Shown here: positions 8,939 through 19,894 of the stretch, one piece after another
Position numbering within the stretch: position 1 is the stretch's first letter
Layout: each line of letters starts with the position of its first letter
NCBI RefSeq assembly: GCF_000069945.1
Contig: NC_010545.1
Location: 1,426,001-1,490,000, forward strand
DNA: 64,000 bases
Direction: 5' to 3'
DNA from: Corynebacterium urealyticum DSM 7109
GTDB lineage: Bacteria; Actinomycetota; Actinomycetes; Mycobacteriales; Mycobacteriaceae
Notes under the pieces: generated by a model
What the model saw: the letters and a program-made list of their open reading frames with translations, nothing else
Told to the model about the DNA's origin: nothing
Databases searched by the model: none
Program-made: the position numbers and the translations under genes

Positions 8939-9985
8939 CTAGCGAACCATATCCTGGCCGTAACCCGGCCCCCACGCCGGCGCCATCCCCAGGTTGTGTA
9001 GCACGTCCTGGGTCGCTCGCACGTTATTCATCGTCATGAAGTGCAGGTTCGGCGCACCCTCCGCGATGAGGCGCTCGCTCATCTCGGTGGTGATGTCAAT
9101 GCCGACCTCGCGGACCGCATCACGGTTGGCAACTTCATCGCCAGCAGCGGCCTTTTCCAGGCGCTCGAGGATCTTCACGGGAACCTCGCCACCTGCCAGT
9201 TCCATTTGGCGGCGCACGGAACGGATCGAAGTAATCGGCATGAGTCCCGGAATCACGGGCTTTGCTCCGTGGACGGGGTCGGCGGCGGCGAGCCTATCGC
9301 GCAGCCGGAGGTAGTTCTCCACGTCGAAGAACATTTGGGTAATCGAATAATCCGCACCCAGACGCAGCTTATGCAGGGTCACTTGCGTATCCTGCTCCAG
9401 ATCCTCGGCGCGGTAGTGCCCCTCTGGGAAGCTGGCGATGCCGATATCGAAGTTTTCGCACTCCGGAGTGTTTCGAATCAGCTCGATGAGGTCGGAAGCA
9501 TAGTTCAGTCCACCAGGCGTGGGCTGCCAGGTCCCGAGTGGGTCACCCGGCGGGTCGCCACGCAGCGCGAGCACGTTCGTCATGCCGCGGCGGGCGTAGT
9601 CCTGAAGCATGGCGCGCAGCTCTTCGGCCGAGTGATCCACCAGGGTGAGGTGCATCAGGGTGGTCAGCGGCTTGGCCGCCAGCTGTTGGGCGACCTCCAT
9701 CGTGCGCTCTCGGGTGGAGCCACCGGCCCCGTAGGTGATGGAGGCGAAGCTCACGCCGAGGTCGTGGAAGGCCTCCGCAGCGTTCCACAGCCGGGTTTGG
9801 GCAGCGTCGTCGCGCGGTGGCATGAATTCGACGGAGAACGGAATCTTGCCGGGACTGTAGCCGCGGATGGCTTGGCTCACTGGAACCTGCAGCGTGGGCT
9901 GTGGTGGTATGCCCGGCAGCGGTGAGGCCTTCTCGTGGTGATCGTGGGGGTTGGATGCAGACATGAAGGAAATCATAGTAGACAT
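8939..9985 (-). CDS. metF: 5,10-methylenetetrahydrofolate reductase
   Basis: FAD-dependent TIM-barrel enzyme giving 5-methyl-THF for methionine synthesis. Family signatures include KIPFSVEFMPPRDD, the FASITYGAGGSTRERT block, LALRGDPPGDP and DYSITQMFFDVENYLRLRDR. The longest frame starts at 9985, but that codon lies inside an McbR-type operator (9979-9994) and has no ribosome site. ATG 9976 or ATG 9964 (MSASNPHD) are plausible true starts, perhaps on a leaderless or near-leaderless transcript. Regulation by the methionine repressor McbR is inferred from the operator. Confidence 0.95.
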   Translation of the reverse strand: MSTMISFMSASNPHDHHEKASPLPGIPPQPTLQVPVSQAIRGYSPGKIPFSVEFMPPRDDAAQTRLWNAAEAFHDLGVSFASITYGAGGSTRERTMEVAQQLAAKPLTTLMHLTLVDHSAEELRAMLQDYARRGMTNVLALRGDPPGDPLGTWQPTPGGLNYASDLIELIRNTPECENFDIGIASFPEGHYRAEDLEQDTQVTLHKLRLGADYSITQMFFDVENYLRLRDRLAAADPVHGAKPVIPGLMPITSIRSVRRQMELAGGEVPVKILERLEKAAAGDEVANRDAVREVGIDITTEMSERLIAEGAPNLHFMTMNNVRATQDVLHNLGMAPAWGPGYGQDMVR

Positions 9986-9994
9986 CTCTGTCTA
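9979..9994. promoter_or_regulatory. McbR operator at the metF 5' end
   Basis: TAGACATCTCTGTCTA matches the corynebacterial McbR consensus TAGAC-N6-GTCTA exactly. McbR is the S-adenosylhomocysteine-responsive repressor of methionine and sulfur genes. The box covers the most upstream metF start codon. Confidence 0.85.
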
Positions 9995-10207
9995 GGTTGC
10001 ATTCTGGGCTAACAGTCGCGCGCTGTCGGGTTCCCCACCCCCACTCGCTTACCCAAACCCCGCCCCGGTTGCGCCTGTTCGCCGGTGTCTGCAGCGACCT
10101 TTAGACTATGAGGCACAAGATCGAACCTTTGAAGCAGGGCTCTGCGTGCGACGTTTACTCGACGTCCACGCCCCGCCCCGCCCACCGCCCCGAAAGGTGT
10201 GCTCCCT

Positions 10208-11392
10208 GTGACCACTCCGTCCTCCCCGCATGGACTGTCGACGATCTCCCAGCCACCCGTCGCGAACCAGCGCTTTAGTTGGGACCTGCGCGCACCACTG
10301 AAGGACGTTCCAGCTGCTGTCGACCGCGCCCTGGACGCCTACTTTGACCACAGTGCGGCCGAGTTTTCCGCGATCGCGCCCGAGTTCAACGACGCCATGG
10401 CGGTGTTGCGGGGCTTCGTCATGGGTGGCGGAAAGCGCGTCCGACCAACCTTCGCCTGGGCTGGTTTCCGCGCCGGCCTGGAAGGCGGTGGGGCAGATGG
10501 CAGCAGCATTCAGGACGTCGACCCGGCGAGCGTGCTGCTGGCGCTCAGCGCCCTCGAATTCGTTCAGGCATGTGCGCTGATCCACGACGACATCATCGAC
10601 GAGTCCGATACCCGCCGAGGTAACCCCACTACCCACCGAGTGTTCGAAAGCCAGCACCGTGAACGCGGCTGGTTTGGGTCCTCGGAGCACTACGGCATCA
10701 GCCAGGCCATTCTGGCGGGTGACCTCGCGTTGAGCTGGGCGGATGACCTGCTTGCCACCGCCGGTCTGAGTCCATCGATTGTCGATCGCGTACGGGGCCC
10801 GTGGCGCGCGATGCGTACCGAGGTGCTCGCCGGTCAGCAGCTCGACATCGCGTTGGAGAACAACGGGAGCGAGTCGATCGCGGATGCCATGCAGGTGATC
10901 AACTTCAAGACCGCCAGCTACACCGTCGCCCGCCCGCTGCACATCGGAGCGGCCCTGGCAGGCGCTGATGAGCGAACGATCGAGCTGCTCCTGGAGTACG
11001 GAACGCTGGTGGGGCAAGCTTTTCAGCTTCGGGACGACCAGCTTGGCGTCTTTGGGGACCCGGCCGTGACCGGCAAACCTAGCGGGGACGACCTACGCAC
11101 CGGGAAGCGAACGGTGTTGGTGAATACCGCTTTCGCGGAGTGCAGCCCTGAGCAGCTGGCCCGCCTGCGGGGAGATTTCGGCCCGTTGCCCGGCGCGGCG
11201 GAACACACTGCGGAGCAGATCGACCGGATGCGCCAGATCATTCAGGACTGCGGGGCAGCGCAGCAGATCGAGGACAAGATCAACGATCTGTCCGAGCGGG
11301 CCATCACCCTGGTTGAGGAGTCCTGGTTGGAAGACAGCATCAGCGAGGAGCTCGTCGCCTTCGCACGTTTGTTGAGTGACCGGAGGTTCTAG
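10208..11392 (+). CDS. idsA: Polyprenyl (geranylgeranyl) diphosphate synthase
   Basis: 394 residues from GTG 10208, with AAAGG 10 bp upstream; an in-frame GTG at 10199 is less likely. The first Asp-rich motif DDIID is at about residues 127-131, followed by ESDTRRG. The second Asp-rich motif DDQLGVFGD is at about 276-284. GGGKRVRP near 74-81 binds isopentenyl diphosphate. It makes short-chain prenyl diphosphates feeding menaquinone, polyprenyl phosphate and carotenoids. It is next to metF and heads an apparent operon with a CrtI-like gene and mptA, as idsA does in C. glutamicum apart from the extra oxidoreductase. Product chain length is inferred, not visible. Confidence 0.9.
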   Translation: MTTPSSPHGLSTISQPPVANQRFSWDLRAPLKDVPAAVDRALDAYFDHSAAEFSAIAPEFNDAMAVLRGFVMGGGKRVRPTFAWAGFRAGLEGGGADGSSIQDVDPASVLLALSALEFVQACALIHDDIIDESDTRRGNPTTHRVFESQHRERGWFGSSEHYGISQAILAGDLALSWADDLLATAGLSPSIVDRVRGPWRAMRTEVLAGQQLDIALENNGSESIADAMQVINFKTASYTVARPLHIGAALAGADERTIELLLEYGTLVGQAFQLRDDQLGVFGDPAVTGKPSGDDLRTGKRTVLVNTAFAECSPEQLARLRGDFGPLPGAAEHTAEQIDRMRQIIQDCGAAQQIEDKINDLSERAITLVEESWLEDSISEELVAFARLLSDRRF

Positions 11393-11395
11393 GGC

Positions 11396-13084
11396 ATGCC
11401 GATTTTTAGCGCGATCCCCTCCCCTCGCCAGGTTCTCGCCGCCACGCGCCGGATGGTGGTTCCAACCACCCGCCCAACGACCCGTGACCGGGTTCCTGGG
11501 AATGTCGAGTCCGTCATTGTCGTAGGTGCGGGGCTATCCGGTCTGGCGGCCGCGTGCCGGCTACAGGCCGCGGGTAAGCAGGTGACGTTGGTTGAGGCGA
11601 ACCCCGAGGTCGGGGGCCGCTGCCGGACAGAGCAGCTGCGCAGCGACCACGGCGAGTTCTACGCCGACACCGGGGCAACGGTGCTGACGATGCCGGATCT
11701 GGTGGATAACCTTCTGCTGCACCTGGGGGTGGGCGCCGAGGAGGTCGGATGGGCATACCGCAAGCTGCGCCCGGCGTATCACGCGATGTTCGCCAGCGGC
11801 CGCGAGCTCGATGTCTACCCGGATGGCGACACGATGGAGCACGAGGTGCGGCGCTTCGCCGCTGGGAAGTACGGTGCTGACAACACGGATATCGACCGGC
11901 TTGCCCGGGGATACCGCCAGCATCGCCAGTGGATTGGCAGGATCTTCGACGCTTCATTCGAGTCCTTCATCGGCGCGAATTTCGATTCCGCCCTCGACGC
12001 CGTTGCGACCCCTGCCACCGCCAATGACATGGCGGACCTCGTGGAGCTCGGGGCATTCGGCAGCCTGGGAAAGCGCGCCTCCCGCCACCTGGGGGACGAA
12101 GAGCTAGCCCGGGTGTTCAGCTTCCAGGCTCTCTACGCTGGCGTCGCCCCAGCGAAGGCCCGGGCGGTCTATGGGGTGATCTCCCACATGGACACGACCA
12201 TGGGTGTGTTCTACCCGCGCTTCGGCATGGGGGACGTTCCTGAGGCACTGGCCAGGGCCTTCCGCCTGGCCGGCGGAGAGTTGCGCTGCAGCACCCGGGT
12301 GGATCGCATCGTCCACGACGGTGCGCGTGCCACGGGGATCCGAACAGCCGACGGCGAGCAGGTGGCCGCGGATGCCGTCATCGTCACCGCGGATCTGCCC
12401 GTCGTGGAGGAACTATTGGGTTCCCCGGCACGGCTGGCGGGGCGGAAGCCGAATTGGTCCCCCTCCGCAGTCGTCGTGCATGGCAGCATCCCGGTGGACG
12501 TCACCGCAGCATGGCCGGTCGCAGGTACAGGGGGCTACCACCACACCATCAGCTTCGGCGAGGCGTGGGACGAGACCTTCGCCGAACTCACCGCCCCGCG
12601 CGGCCGGGCGGGACTCATGTCGGACCCATCGCTGCTAGTAACCCGCCCAGCGGCGACGATCCCCGAGCGGCTGATCCGCACCGAGGATGGCCGAACGGTC
12701 GAGCCGGTGAGCGTTCTCGCCCCGGCGCCGAACCTGGACCGGGCGGGCGTGGATTGGGAGGCCATCGCCGAGAACTACGTCCAGGAGCTGCTGGGTGTGT
12801 TGGAGGGGCGAGGCTTTACTGGTCTACAGGAACACCTGTCGGTGGCCAGGATTGATACCCCTCGGTTCTGGCAGCAACAGGGCCATGGCGCCGGCTCGCC
12901 GTTCGGGTTGGCCCACACCGTTGCGCAGACCGGCCCCTTTAGGCCGCGTAATTATCCGGTGGCAGGCCTGGAGAACGTGGTTCTCGCTGGATCGTCGACT
13001 ACTCCAGGTGTGGGCGTACCAACCACGCTACTTTCCGGTTCTTTGGCGGCACGCAGGATTATTGGCGGAGGTTCCATCCGATGA
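11396..13084 (+). CDS. CrtI/phytoene-desaturase-like FAD-dependent oxidoreductase
   Basis: 562 residues. After a short basic N-terminus comes the Rossmann FAD site SVIVVGAGLSGLAAACRL (about residues 38-56), then VEANPEVGGRCRTEQL typical of CrtI-type enzymes. The C-terminal FAD-closing motif is GLENVVLAGSSTTPGVGVPT near 527-546. GGAGG lies about 9 bp before ATG 11396. The gene starts 4 bp after idsA and overlaps mptA by 4 bp (ATGA), so the three form an operon. The obvious role is desaturation or saturation of a prenyl chain made by IdsA. No phytoene synthase is nearby, so the substrate may be a carotenoid, menaquinone or polyprenyl carrier. Confidence 0.85.
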   Translation: MPIFSAIPSPRQVLAATRRMVVPTTRPTTRDRVPGNVESVIVVGAGLSGLAAACRLQAAGKQVTLVEANPEVGGRCRTEQLRSDHGEFYADTGATVLTMPDLVDNLLLHLGVGAEEVGWAYRKLRPAYHAMFASGRELDVYPDGDTMEHEVRRFAAGKYGADNTDIDRLARGYRQHRQWIGRIFDASFESFIGANFDSALDAVATPATANDMADLVELGAFGSLGKRASRHLGDEELARVFSFQALYAGVAPAKARAVYGVISHMDTTMGVFYPRFGMGDVPEALARAFRLAGGELRCSTRVDRIVHDGARATGIRTADGEQVAADAVIVTADLPVVEELLGSPARLAGRKPNWSPSAVVVHGSIPVDVTAAWPVAGTGGYHHTISFGEAWDETFAELTAPRGRAGLMSDPSLLVTRPAATIPERLIRTEDGRTVEPVSVLAPAPNLDRAGVDWEAIAENYVQELLGVLEGRGFTGLQEHLSVARIDTPRFWQQQGHGAGSPFGLAHTVAQTGPFRPRNYPVAGLENVVLAGSSTTPGVGVPTTLLSGSLAARRIIGGGSIR

Positions 13085-14766
13085 GCACGCAATTGACGGA
13101 GTCGCAGGACCAGCCCGTCGCGACCGACCGACCTTTCACTGGGCACCCCGTCGTCGCCCGCCCCACTGCGTGGCTGCGGGCCCAAAGCATGGGCAGAGCG
13201 ATCCGCATGGGTCTGATCGGCTCAGTGATTCTCACGCTGTGTTCCTACACCGTGGGCGCGACCCGCGAACGCGGTGGCATCATGCAAGCCCTCGGCCTGG
13301 ATTGGCTAACCTTCGGGCACATGGAGGGGATCTTCTCCGTCGTGCTGTGGGTGGGCATTGCGCTGCTGGTGCTCAGTTGGGCGATCGTCGGCGGGCTCGT
13401 GCTCCGAGGCGGGCACGCCTTGCCGCAGCGGGCGCTCGCCGCATGGATCGGACCGATGGTGCTGGCAGCACCTTTGATGAGCCGCGATATTTACTCCTAC
13501 TTGATGCAGGGGGCGCTGGCGAAAGAGGGATTGGACGCCTACCGGGTGGGTGCTGCGGCCAACCCGGGTCCGATGCTCTACGAAGTCTCTGCTGACTGGC
13601 GCAACACCACCACCCCGTATGGCCCCGGCCACCTGTGGCTGGGCAAGGGGATCACCACGATCACCGGGGATAACGTCACCGCCGGGATATTCGTGTTCAA
13701 GCTGCTGACTTTGGTGGCTTTCCTGGCGTTGATCTGGGTGGTGCGCCGCCTCGCCTCCGAGCTCGGCAGCGACCCCGAGCTGGCGGTGTGGCTGGGTGTG
13801 GCCAATCCTTTGGTGATCGTGCATCTCATCGGCGGGCTGCACACCGAGTCGATGATGATGGCGCTGGTGATGCTCGGGATTCTGGCGAGCCTGCGGCTGC
13901 GCCCCGTCCCCGGCCTGCTGCTGGGCAGCGTGCTCATTGCGGTCGGCGTGGCTTTGAAAGCCACCGCCGCGATCGCTTTGCCGTTCCTGATCTGGATCGC
14001 TGTGGCCCGTATCGCCGGGCCCGCGCCCGGTGGCTGGTTCAAGGAGACCGGTGCCCGGTTCGCCGCGTTGCTGTGGACGGGTATCAGCTCCGTGGCGATT
14101 GTCGTGGCCGTCATGTTCGCCATCACCTGGGCCTCGGGGCAGACCTGGGGCTGGATCGCGGAGATGTCCGGCAACTCGAAGGTGATTAATCCGCTGGCCG
14201 CCCCCACAATGCTGGCCAGTACCCTGGAGCCCTTCATCTCCCGCATCAACGACGACATCGGCTTCAATGTCCTGGTCGGCATCTTCCGGCCGATCTCGAT
14301 GGTCATCATGCTGATAGGTCTGGTCGTGGTGTGGTGGTGCTTCCGCCACGACATCCGTCGTGCCCTGTTGGGCGCCACCTTGGCCTACGCGGTGACCTGC
14401 GTGTTCAACTCGGTGGTTCTGCCCTGGTACTACGTCGCACCGCTGGTGATCGTGGGTGTGTGCGTCCGTGACCGCCGGGCGGTGTTCATCGTGGCCTGGT
14501 TGAGCGCGGTGCTGTGCTTCATGTTCGACGGCGGCGGAAACAACCGGCTCTACGTTTTGTGGTGGGTCATCGCCATCGGGGTGGTGATGTGGTTCGCGCT
14601 GCGCGCCACCTTGGGCTTCGCGCCCGGCATGCCGGAAGAGCAGGCCGAGCCGTGGCCGAAGGCCGCTAAATCAGCGCCATCGCCTGCGCCCGGCGACGAA
14701 CCTCGCGAGCCAAGTGCCCGTGCAGCGCATCAACCGGCCGACCCGGCAGGGAGTCGTCCTCAGTAA
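13081..14766 (+). CDS. mptA: Alpha-(1->6)-mannopyranosyltransferase, GT-C membrane enzyme (MptA type)
   Basis: 561 residues with roughly a dozen hydrophobic segments and a hydrophilic Pro-rich tail. APLMSRDIYSYLMQGALAKEG and TPYGPGHLWLGKGI contain the conserved acidic loop (R-D-x-Y-x-Y) of polyprenyl-phosphomannose-dependent GT-C transferases. Position after idsA and before an Rv2175c/pknL pair matches corynebacterial/mycobacterial mptA, which elongates the alpha-1,6-mannan core of lipomannan outside the membrane. Its last 101 bp overlap the convergent Rv2175c-like gene. MptB is the main alternative; context favours MptA. Confidence 0.88.
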   Translation: MSTQLTESQDQPVATDRPFTGHPVVARPTAWLRAQSMGRAIRMGLIGSVILTLCSYTVGATRERGGIMQALGLDWLTFGHMEGIFSVVLWVGIALLVLSWAIVGGLVLRGGHALPQRALAAWIGPMVLAAPLMSRDIYSYLMQGALAKEGLDAYRVGAAANPGPMLYEVSADWRNTTTPYGPGHLWLGKGITTITGDNVTAGIFVFKLLTLVAFLALIWVVRRLASELGSDPELAVWLGVANPLVIVHLIGGLHTESMMMALVMLGILASLRLRPVPGLLLGSVLIAVGVALKATAAIALPFLIWIAVARIAGPAPGGWFKETGARFAALLWTGISSVAIVVAVMFAITWASGQTWGWIAEMSGNSKVINPLAAPTMLASTLEPFISRINDDIGFNVLVGIFRPISMVIMLIGLVVVWWCFRHDIRRALLGATLAYAVTCVFNSVVLPWYYVAPLVIVGVCVRDRRAVFIVAWLSAVLCFMFDGGGNNRLYVLWWVIAIGVVMWFALRATLGFAPGMPEEQAEPWPKAAKSAPSPAPGDEPREPSARAAHQPADPAGSRPQ

Positions 14767-15127
14767 AGAGGTACTCCAGGATCTCCGTGGGCTGGTAGCC
14801 ACCGTCGAGAAGGAGGGCGACCACCCCGGGGAGGAAGCGGGTGACCTGGCCGTCCTCGTCGAAGAAGCGGGCGGGGAGGTAACGCACGCCGTCGATCTTG
14901 GTGTCGAGGATCTTTTTCTTCTGCACCAGGTCCAGGATCTTGCTCTGCCCCACCCCCATTCGCTGGGCGGCCTCGGGGATGCTCAGCAGTTCCTCGCCTG
15001 CGGGCAGGCCGCCGGCGGCTTCCTGCAACACGCCGCTGGTCACGCGACCGCGATCAGAGCGGCTTTTGGCTGCTGGGGTGGCTTCTGGGTGGGAAGACTG
15101 CGGGTCCGGCTGTGTGGAGTTGCTCAT
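14666..15127 (-). CDS. Rv2175c-family DNA-binding protein
   Basis: 153 residues from ATG 15127. A TACAAT -10 element 7 bp upstream suggests a leaderless mRNA starting at this codon; ATG 15136 is the other possibility. LLSIPEAAQRMGVGQSKILDLVQKKKI is a winged/MerR-like helix-turn-helix, followed by VRYLPARFFDEDGQV and the conserved PTEILEYLFTEDDSLPGRPVDAL tail. In mycobacteria Rv2175c lies next to PknL and is phosphorylated by it, losing DNA binding. The N-terminal Ser/Thr/Gln-rich stretch here could be a phosphorylation region. The 3' end overlaps mptA by 101 bp. Confidence 0.9.
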   Translation of the reverse strand: MSNSTQPDPQSSHPEATPAAKSRSDRGRVTSGVLQEAAGGLPAGEELLSIPEAAQRMGVGQSKILDLVQKKKILDTKIDGVRYLPARFFDEDGQVTRFLPGVVALLLDGGYQPTEILEYLFTEDDSLPGRPVDALHGHLAREVRRRAQAMALI

Positions 15128-15359
15128 GGCTGCCATTGTATTCGACTGCGACAGGCTAGAATCGTTGACACCTTCAAGGCATGCTTGAGCCTTTAGGGCG
15201 CCCTGCGTCGCGTCAACGGCTCGGTGTGGGACCGCCCTGCCCTCCCCTTTCGGTCGACGCCCTGCGGATACAACGGCCACGTTGTGCGCGCTCAGTGGCA
15301 CGACCTGGGGGAAGAGCGAACGAAGAAAACATAAGCAAGGATTATCGGCAGTAACAGTG

Positions 15360-17711
15360 ATGGAACCGCAACCCGGCAGCTACCTCGACGACCGCTACCA
15401 CCTGGGCGCAAAGATCGCCAAGGGCGGAATGTCGACGGTCTACCATGCCGTGGACACTCGCCTGGACCGTGAGGTTGCGGTGAAAATCATGAACCCGGAG
15501 CTTGCGACCGATCCGACCTTCCGCACCCGCTTCGAGCGGGAAGCCCGGGCAGTCGCCAAGCTCACGCACCCGGATCTGGTTAACGTCTTCGACCAGGGCG
15601 AGGACGGCCCGTTCGTCTTCCTCGTCATGGAACTCGTGGACGGCGGTTCGCTGCGGGAGCTGCTCCGGGAGCGCGGCCCAATGCCGCCGCACGCCGCGCT
15701 CTCAGTGATGGAGCCGGTGCTCACCGCGCTATCGGTTGCCCACACGACGGGCATGATCCACCGGGACATCAAGCCGGATAACGTGCTGATCAGCGCTAAT
15801 CACCAGGTCAAGCTCGCGGACTTCGGTCTCGTCCGCGCGGTCTCGACGGGCTCGGGTGAAGCGGCGCGCACCTCCGCCACCGGGCAGGTCATCGGCACCG
15901 TCGCCTACCTTTCTCCCGAGCAGGTCCAGGGCCATTCCCTGGGCGCGACCTCCGATGTCTATTCCGCCGGGGTGCTGCTCTACGAGCTGCTGACCGGCGA
16001 GACCCCGTTCAACGGTGGCAGCCCCGTCGAGACTGCACTGAGCCGGCTGACACAGGACGTCCCCGCCCCCTCCGAGATCATCGACGGGGTGCCACCGGAG
16101 ATCGACGACCTCGTGCTGCGGGCCTGCCAGCGGGCACCGGAGGATCGATTCGCGGACGGTTCCGAGTTCCTCGCCGCGGTTCGCCAGACCGCTGCGGAAC
16201 TCCAACTTCCGGCTTTCCGGGTGCCCGTCCCGGCCGATTCCGCGGTGCAGCACGCCCTGGCAGGCTCGAGCTTCACCGACCGCCTGGCCTGGGACGACGA
16301 GGCGATGTCCACCCGAGCGGTCACTCTCGACCCCGCGGCGGGCACCCACGAGGACGGGCACACGGCCGAGACCCGCTACTCGGCTCCGGGCCAGGCTCAC
16401 GAGACGTCGGAGACCGCGCTGGTCGACCCCTACGGGGATTACTCCCCCGCCGAGGCTGATCAGGGCTATAACCAGTGGGCCCAGCCAGCCCAGCCCCAGG
16501 AGTATGGGGCTGCGCCGGGCTACGCGGAGCCACAGCACTACCCCGCTGCTCCCGCCGGCTACCCGCCGCAGCAATCCAGCGGCTACCCGGCACCCGAACA
16601 TCGCCCCACGCCTCCACCGGCGCCAACGAAAAAACTCAGCAACCGCTCCACTGTCAAGGGTCTGCTGTGGACCGTGATCATCACCGCGCTGGTGATCGCG
16701 ATCGCGCTCGGCGGCTGGTGGCTGACCTCTGGCCGCTATGGCCAGATCCCCTCGGTCGTCGGCCTCGACCGCGAAGCGGCGGTCGTCAAAGTCGAGGACG
16801 CAGGCTTCGTCTCCCAGGTGGACGAGCAGTTCTCCGACAACCACCCGGCGAAAGAAGTGATGGGGACCGATCCCCCTTTTGGTGAGCGAGCACCGAAGGG
16901 TAGCCAGGTTTCGGTGCTCGTCAGCCTCGGGGCGCCTACCGTCCCGATCCCTGGTGAGACGGACACGGCGGAGACCTATTCCGCCAAGCTGACGTCCCGC
17001 ACCCTCGTCGCCGAGATTGGCGAGGAGGTCTACTCCGACGACGCCGAGAAAGGAACGGTCGCGGAAGTTTCCCCCTCTCCCGGCAGCGAGGTCCGCACCG
17101 GGTCCACAGTGACCATTCACGTCTCCCGCGGGCCGAAACCGGTCCGGGTGCCGGGCGTGGAGGGCCAGAAGCTGGACCGCGCGAAGAAGACCTTGGAATC
17201 CGCCGGCCTGAAGGTGGGCAAGACGATCAAGGAGTTCGACGCCGACGCCGCCCCGGATACTGTTCTTCGTACGACGCCCGCGAAGGGCGCGGAGGTTCCG
17301 AGCAAGTCTGAGGTCACCATCGTGGTCAACAACGCCACGGAGGTCCCGGATATCACGGGGCTGAGCAAGTCGGAGGCCATCGCAGAGCTGCGGGATGCGG
17401 GCCTGGATCCGGTCGATGACGGCGAGGTTTATGACGAGGACGTCTCCGGCGGCGACGTGGCTTCCCAGTCGCCGGAGGCGGGCACGGTCGTCGACCCGTC
17501 CCGGGACACGCAGGTGAAGTTCAGGGTCTCCAACGCCGAGTCGGTCCCCTTCGTGTTGGGGATGCGGGCGGAGAAGGCCCGAGAGAAGCTGGAAGACGCG
17601 GGCTTCGAGGTCGAGATTTCGGGCTCGGAGGACGGCCTGGTGTGGAGCCAGTCGCCGAACACCGGTCGGAAGGCACAGAAGGGCGACACGGTGCGGATTT
17701 CGACCTTCTAG
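15360..17711 (+). CDS. pknL: Serine/threonine protein kinase PknL with PASTA repeats
   Basis: 783 residues from ATG 15360; the frame is open further upstream and GTG 15357 is possible. The kinase domain has KGGMSTVY at about 21-28, catalytic Lys in VAVKI (K42), HRDIKPDN at 134-141, DFG at 154-156 and SPEQ at 185-188. A Pro/Tyr/Gln-rich juxtamembrane linker leads to one TM at about 435-455. Five extracellular PASTA units follow, each opening with a V/I-P-x-V/I motif. PASTA domains sense muropeptides or lipid II, so this kinase probably couples wall state to signalling. Divergent Rv2175c-like is its expected substrate. M. tuberculosis PknL lacks PASTA domains. Confidence 0.94.
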   Translation: MEPQPGSYLDDRYHLGAKIAKGGMSTVYHAVDTRLDREVAVKIMNPELATDPTFRTRFEREARAVAKLTHPDLVNVFDQGEDGPFVFLVMELVDGGSLRELLRERGPMPPHAALSVMEPVLTALSVAHTTGMIHRDIKPDNVLISANHQVKLADFGLVRAVSTGSGEAARTSATGQVIGTVAYLSPEQVQGHSLGATSDVYSAGVLLYELLTGETPFNGGSPVETALSRLTQDVPAPSEIIDGVPPEIDDLVLRACQRAPEDRFADGSEFLAAVRQTAAELQLPAFRVPVPADSAVQHALAGSSFTDRLAWDDEAMSTRAVTLDPAAGTHEDGHTAETRYSAPGQAHETSETALVDPYGDYSPAEADQGYNQWAQPAQPQEYGAAPGYAEPQHYPAAPAGYPPQQSSGYPAPEHRPTPPPAPTKKLSNRSTVKGLLWTVIITALVIAIALGGWWLTSGRYGQIPSVVGLDREAAVVKVEDAGFVSQVDEQFSDNHPAKEVMGTDPPFGERAPKGSQVSVLVSLGAPTVPIPGETDTAETYSAKLTSRTLVAEIGEEVYSDDAEKGTVAEVSPSPGSEVRTGSTVTIHVSRGPKPVRVPGVEGQKLDRAKKTLESAGLKVGKTIKEFDADAAPDTVLRTTPAKGAEVPSKSEVTIVVNNATEVPDITGLSKSEAIAELRDAGLDPVDDGEVYDEDVSGGDVASQSPEAGTVVDPSRDTQVKFRVSNAESVPFVLGMRAEKAREKLEDAGFEVEISGSEDGLVWSQSPNTGRKAQKGDTVRISTF

Positions 17712-17864
17712 GCTCCGCTGGGGCGCTCGGGTTAGCTCCACTGCGGTCTCCCCACCGCCCCCGCCTGACACCCTGGATGGCTATCGCTGCCGTGCACCCT
17801 GCACAACCGGCTGGGCAACCGGCCCTCAATCAACCGACCCCACGCAATCGGCTGGGCACGAAAT

Positions 17865-17899
17865 AACCCCGGGGAAGGATATCTCCTTCCGCCGGGGTT
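17865..17899. terminator. Bidirectional terminator between pknL and the DAHP synthase gene
   Basis: AACCCCGG...GGAAGG, a short ATATCT loop, then CCTTCC...CCGGGGTT form a long stem with one bulge. It is central between two convergent genes. Confidence 0.75.
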
Positions 17900-17951
17900 G
17901 CGTTGCGCTGCGGGACCGGTGCGGTCCGGCGCTGGCTACAGGGGCAGCAGC

Positions 17952-19882
<1,931 letters not shown>

Positions 19883-19894
19883 TGCTACTGCTTT

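Noticed and set aside
15729..17771. 680-codon minus-strand ORF over pknL
   Set aside because: Antisense to a kinase with intact motifs; Arg/Gly/Leu-rich noise.
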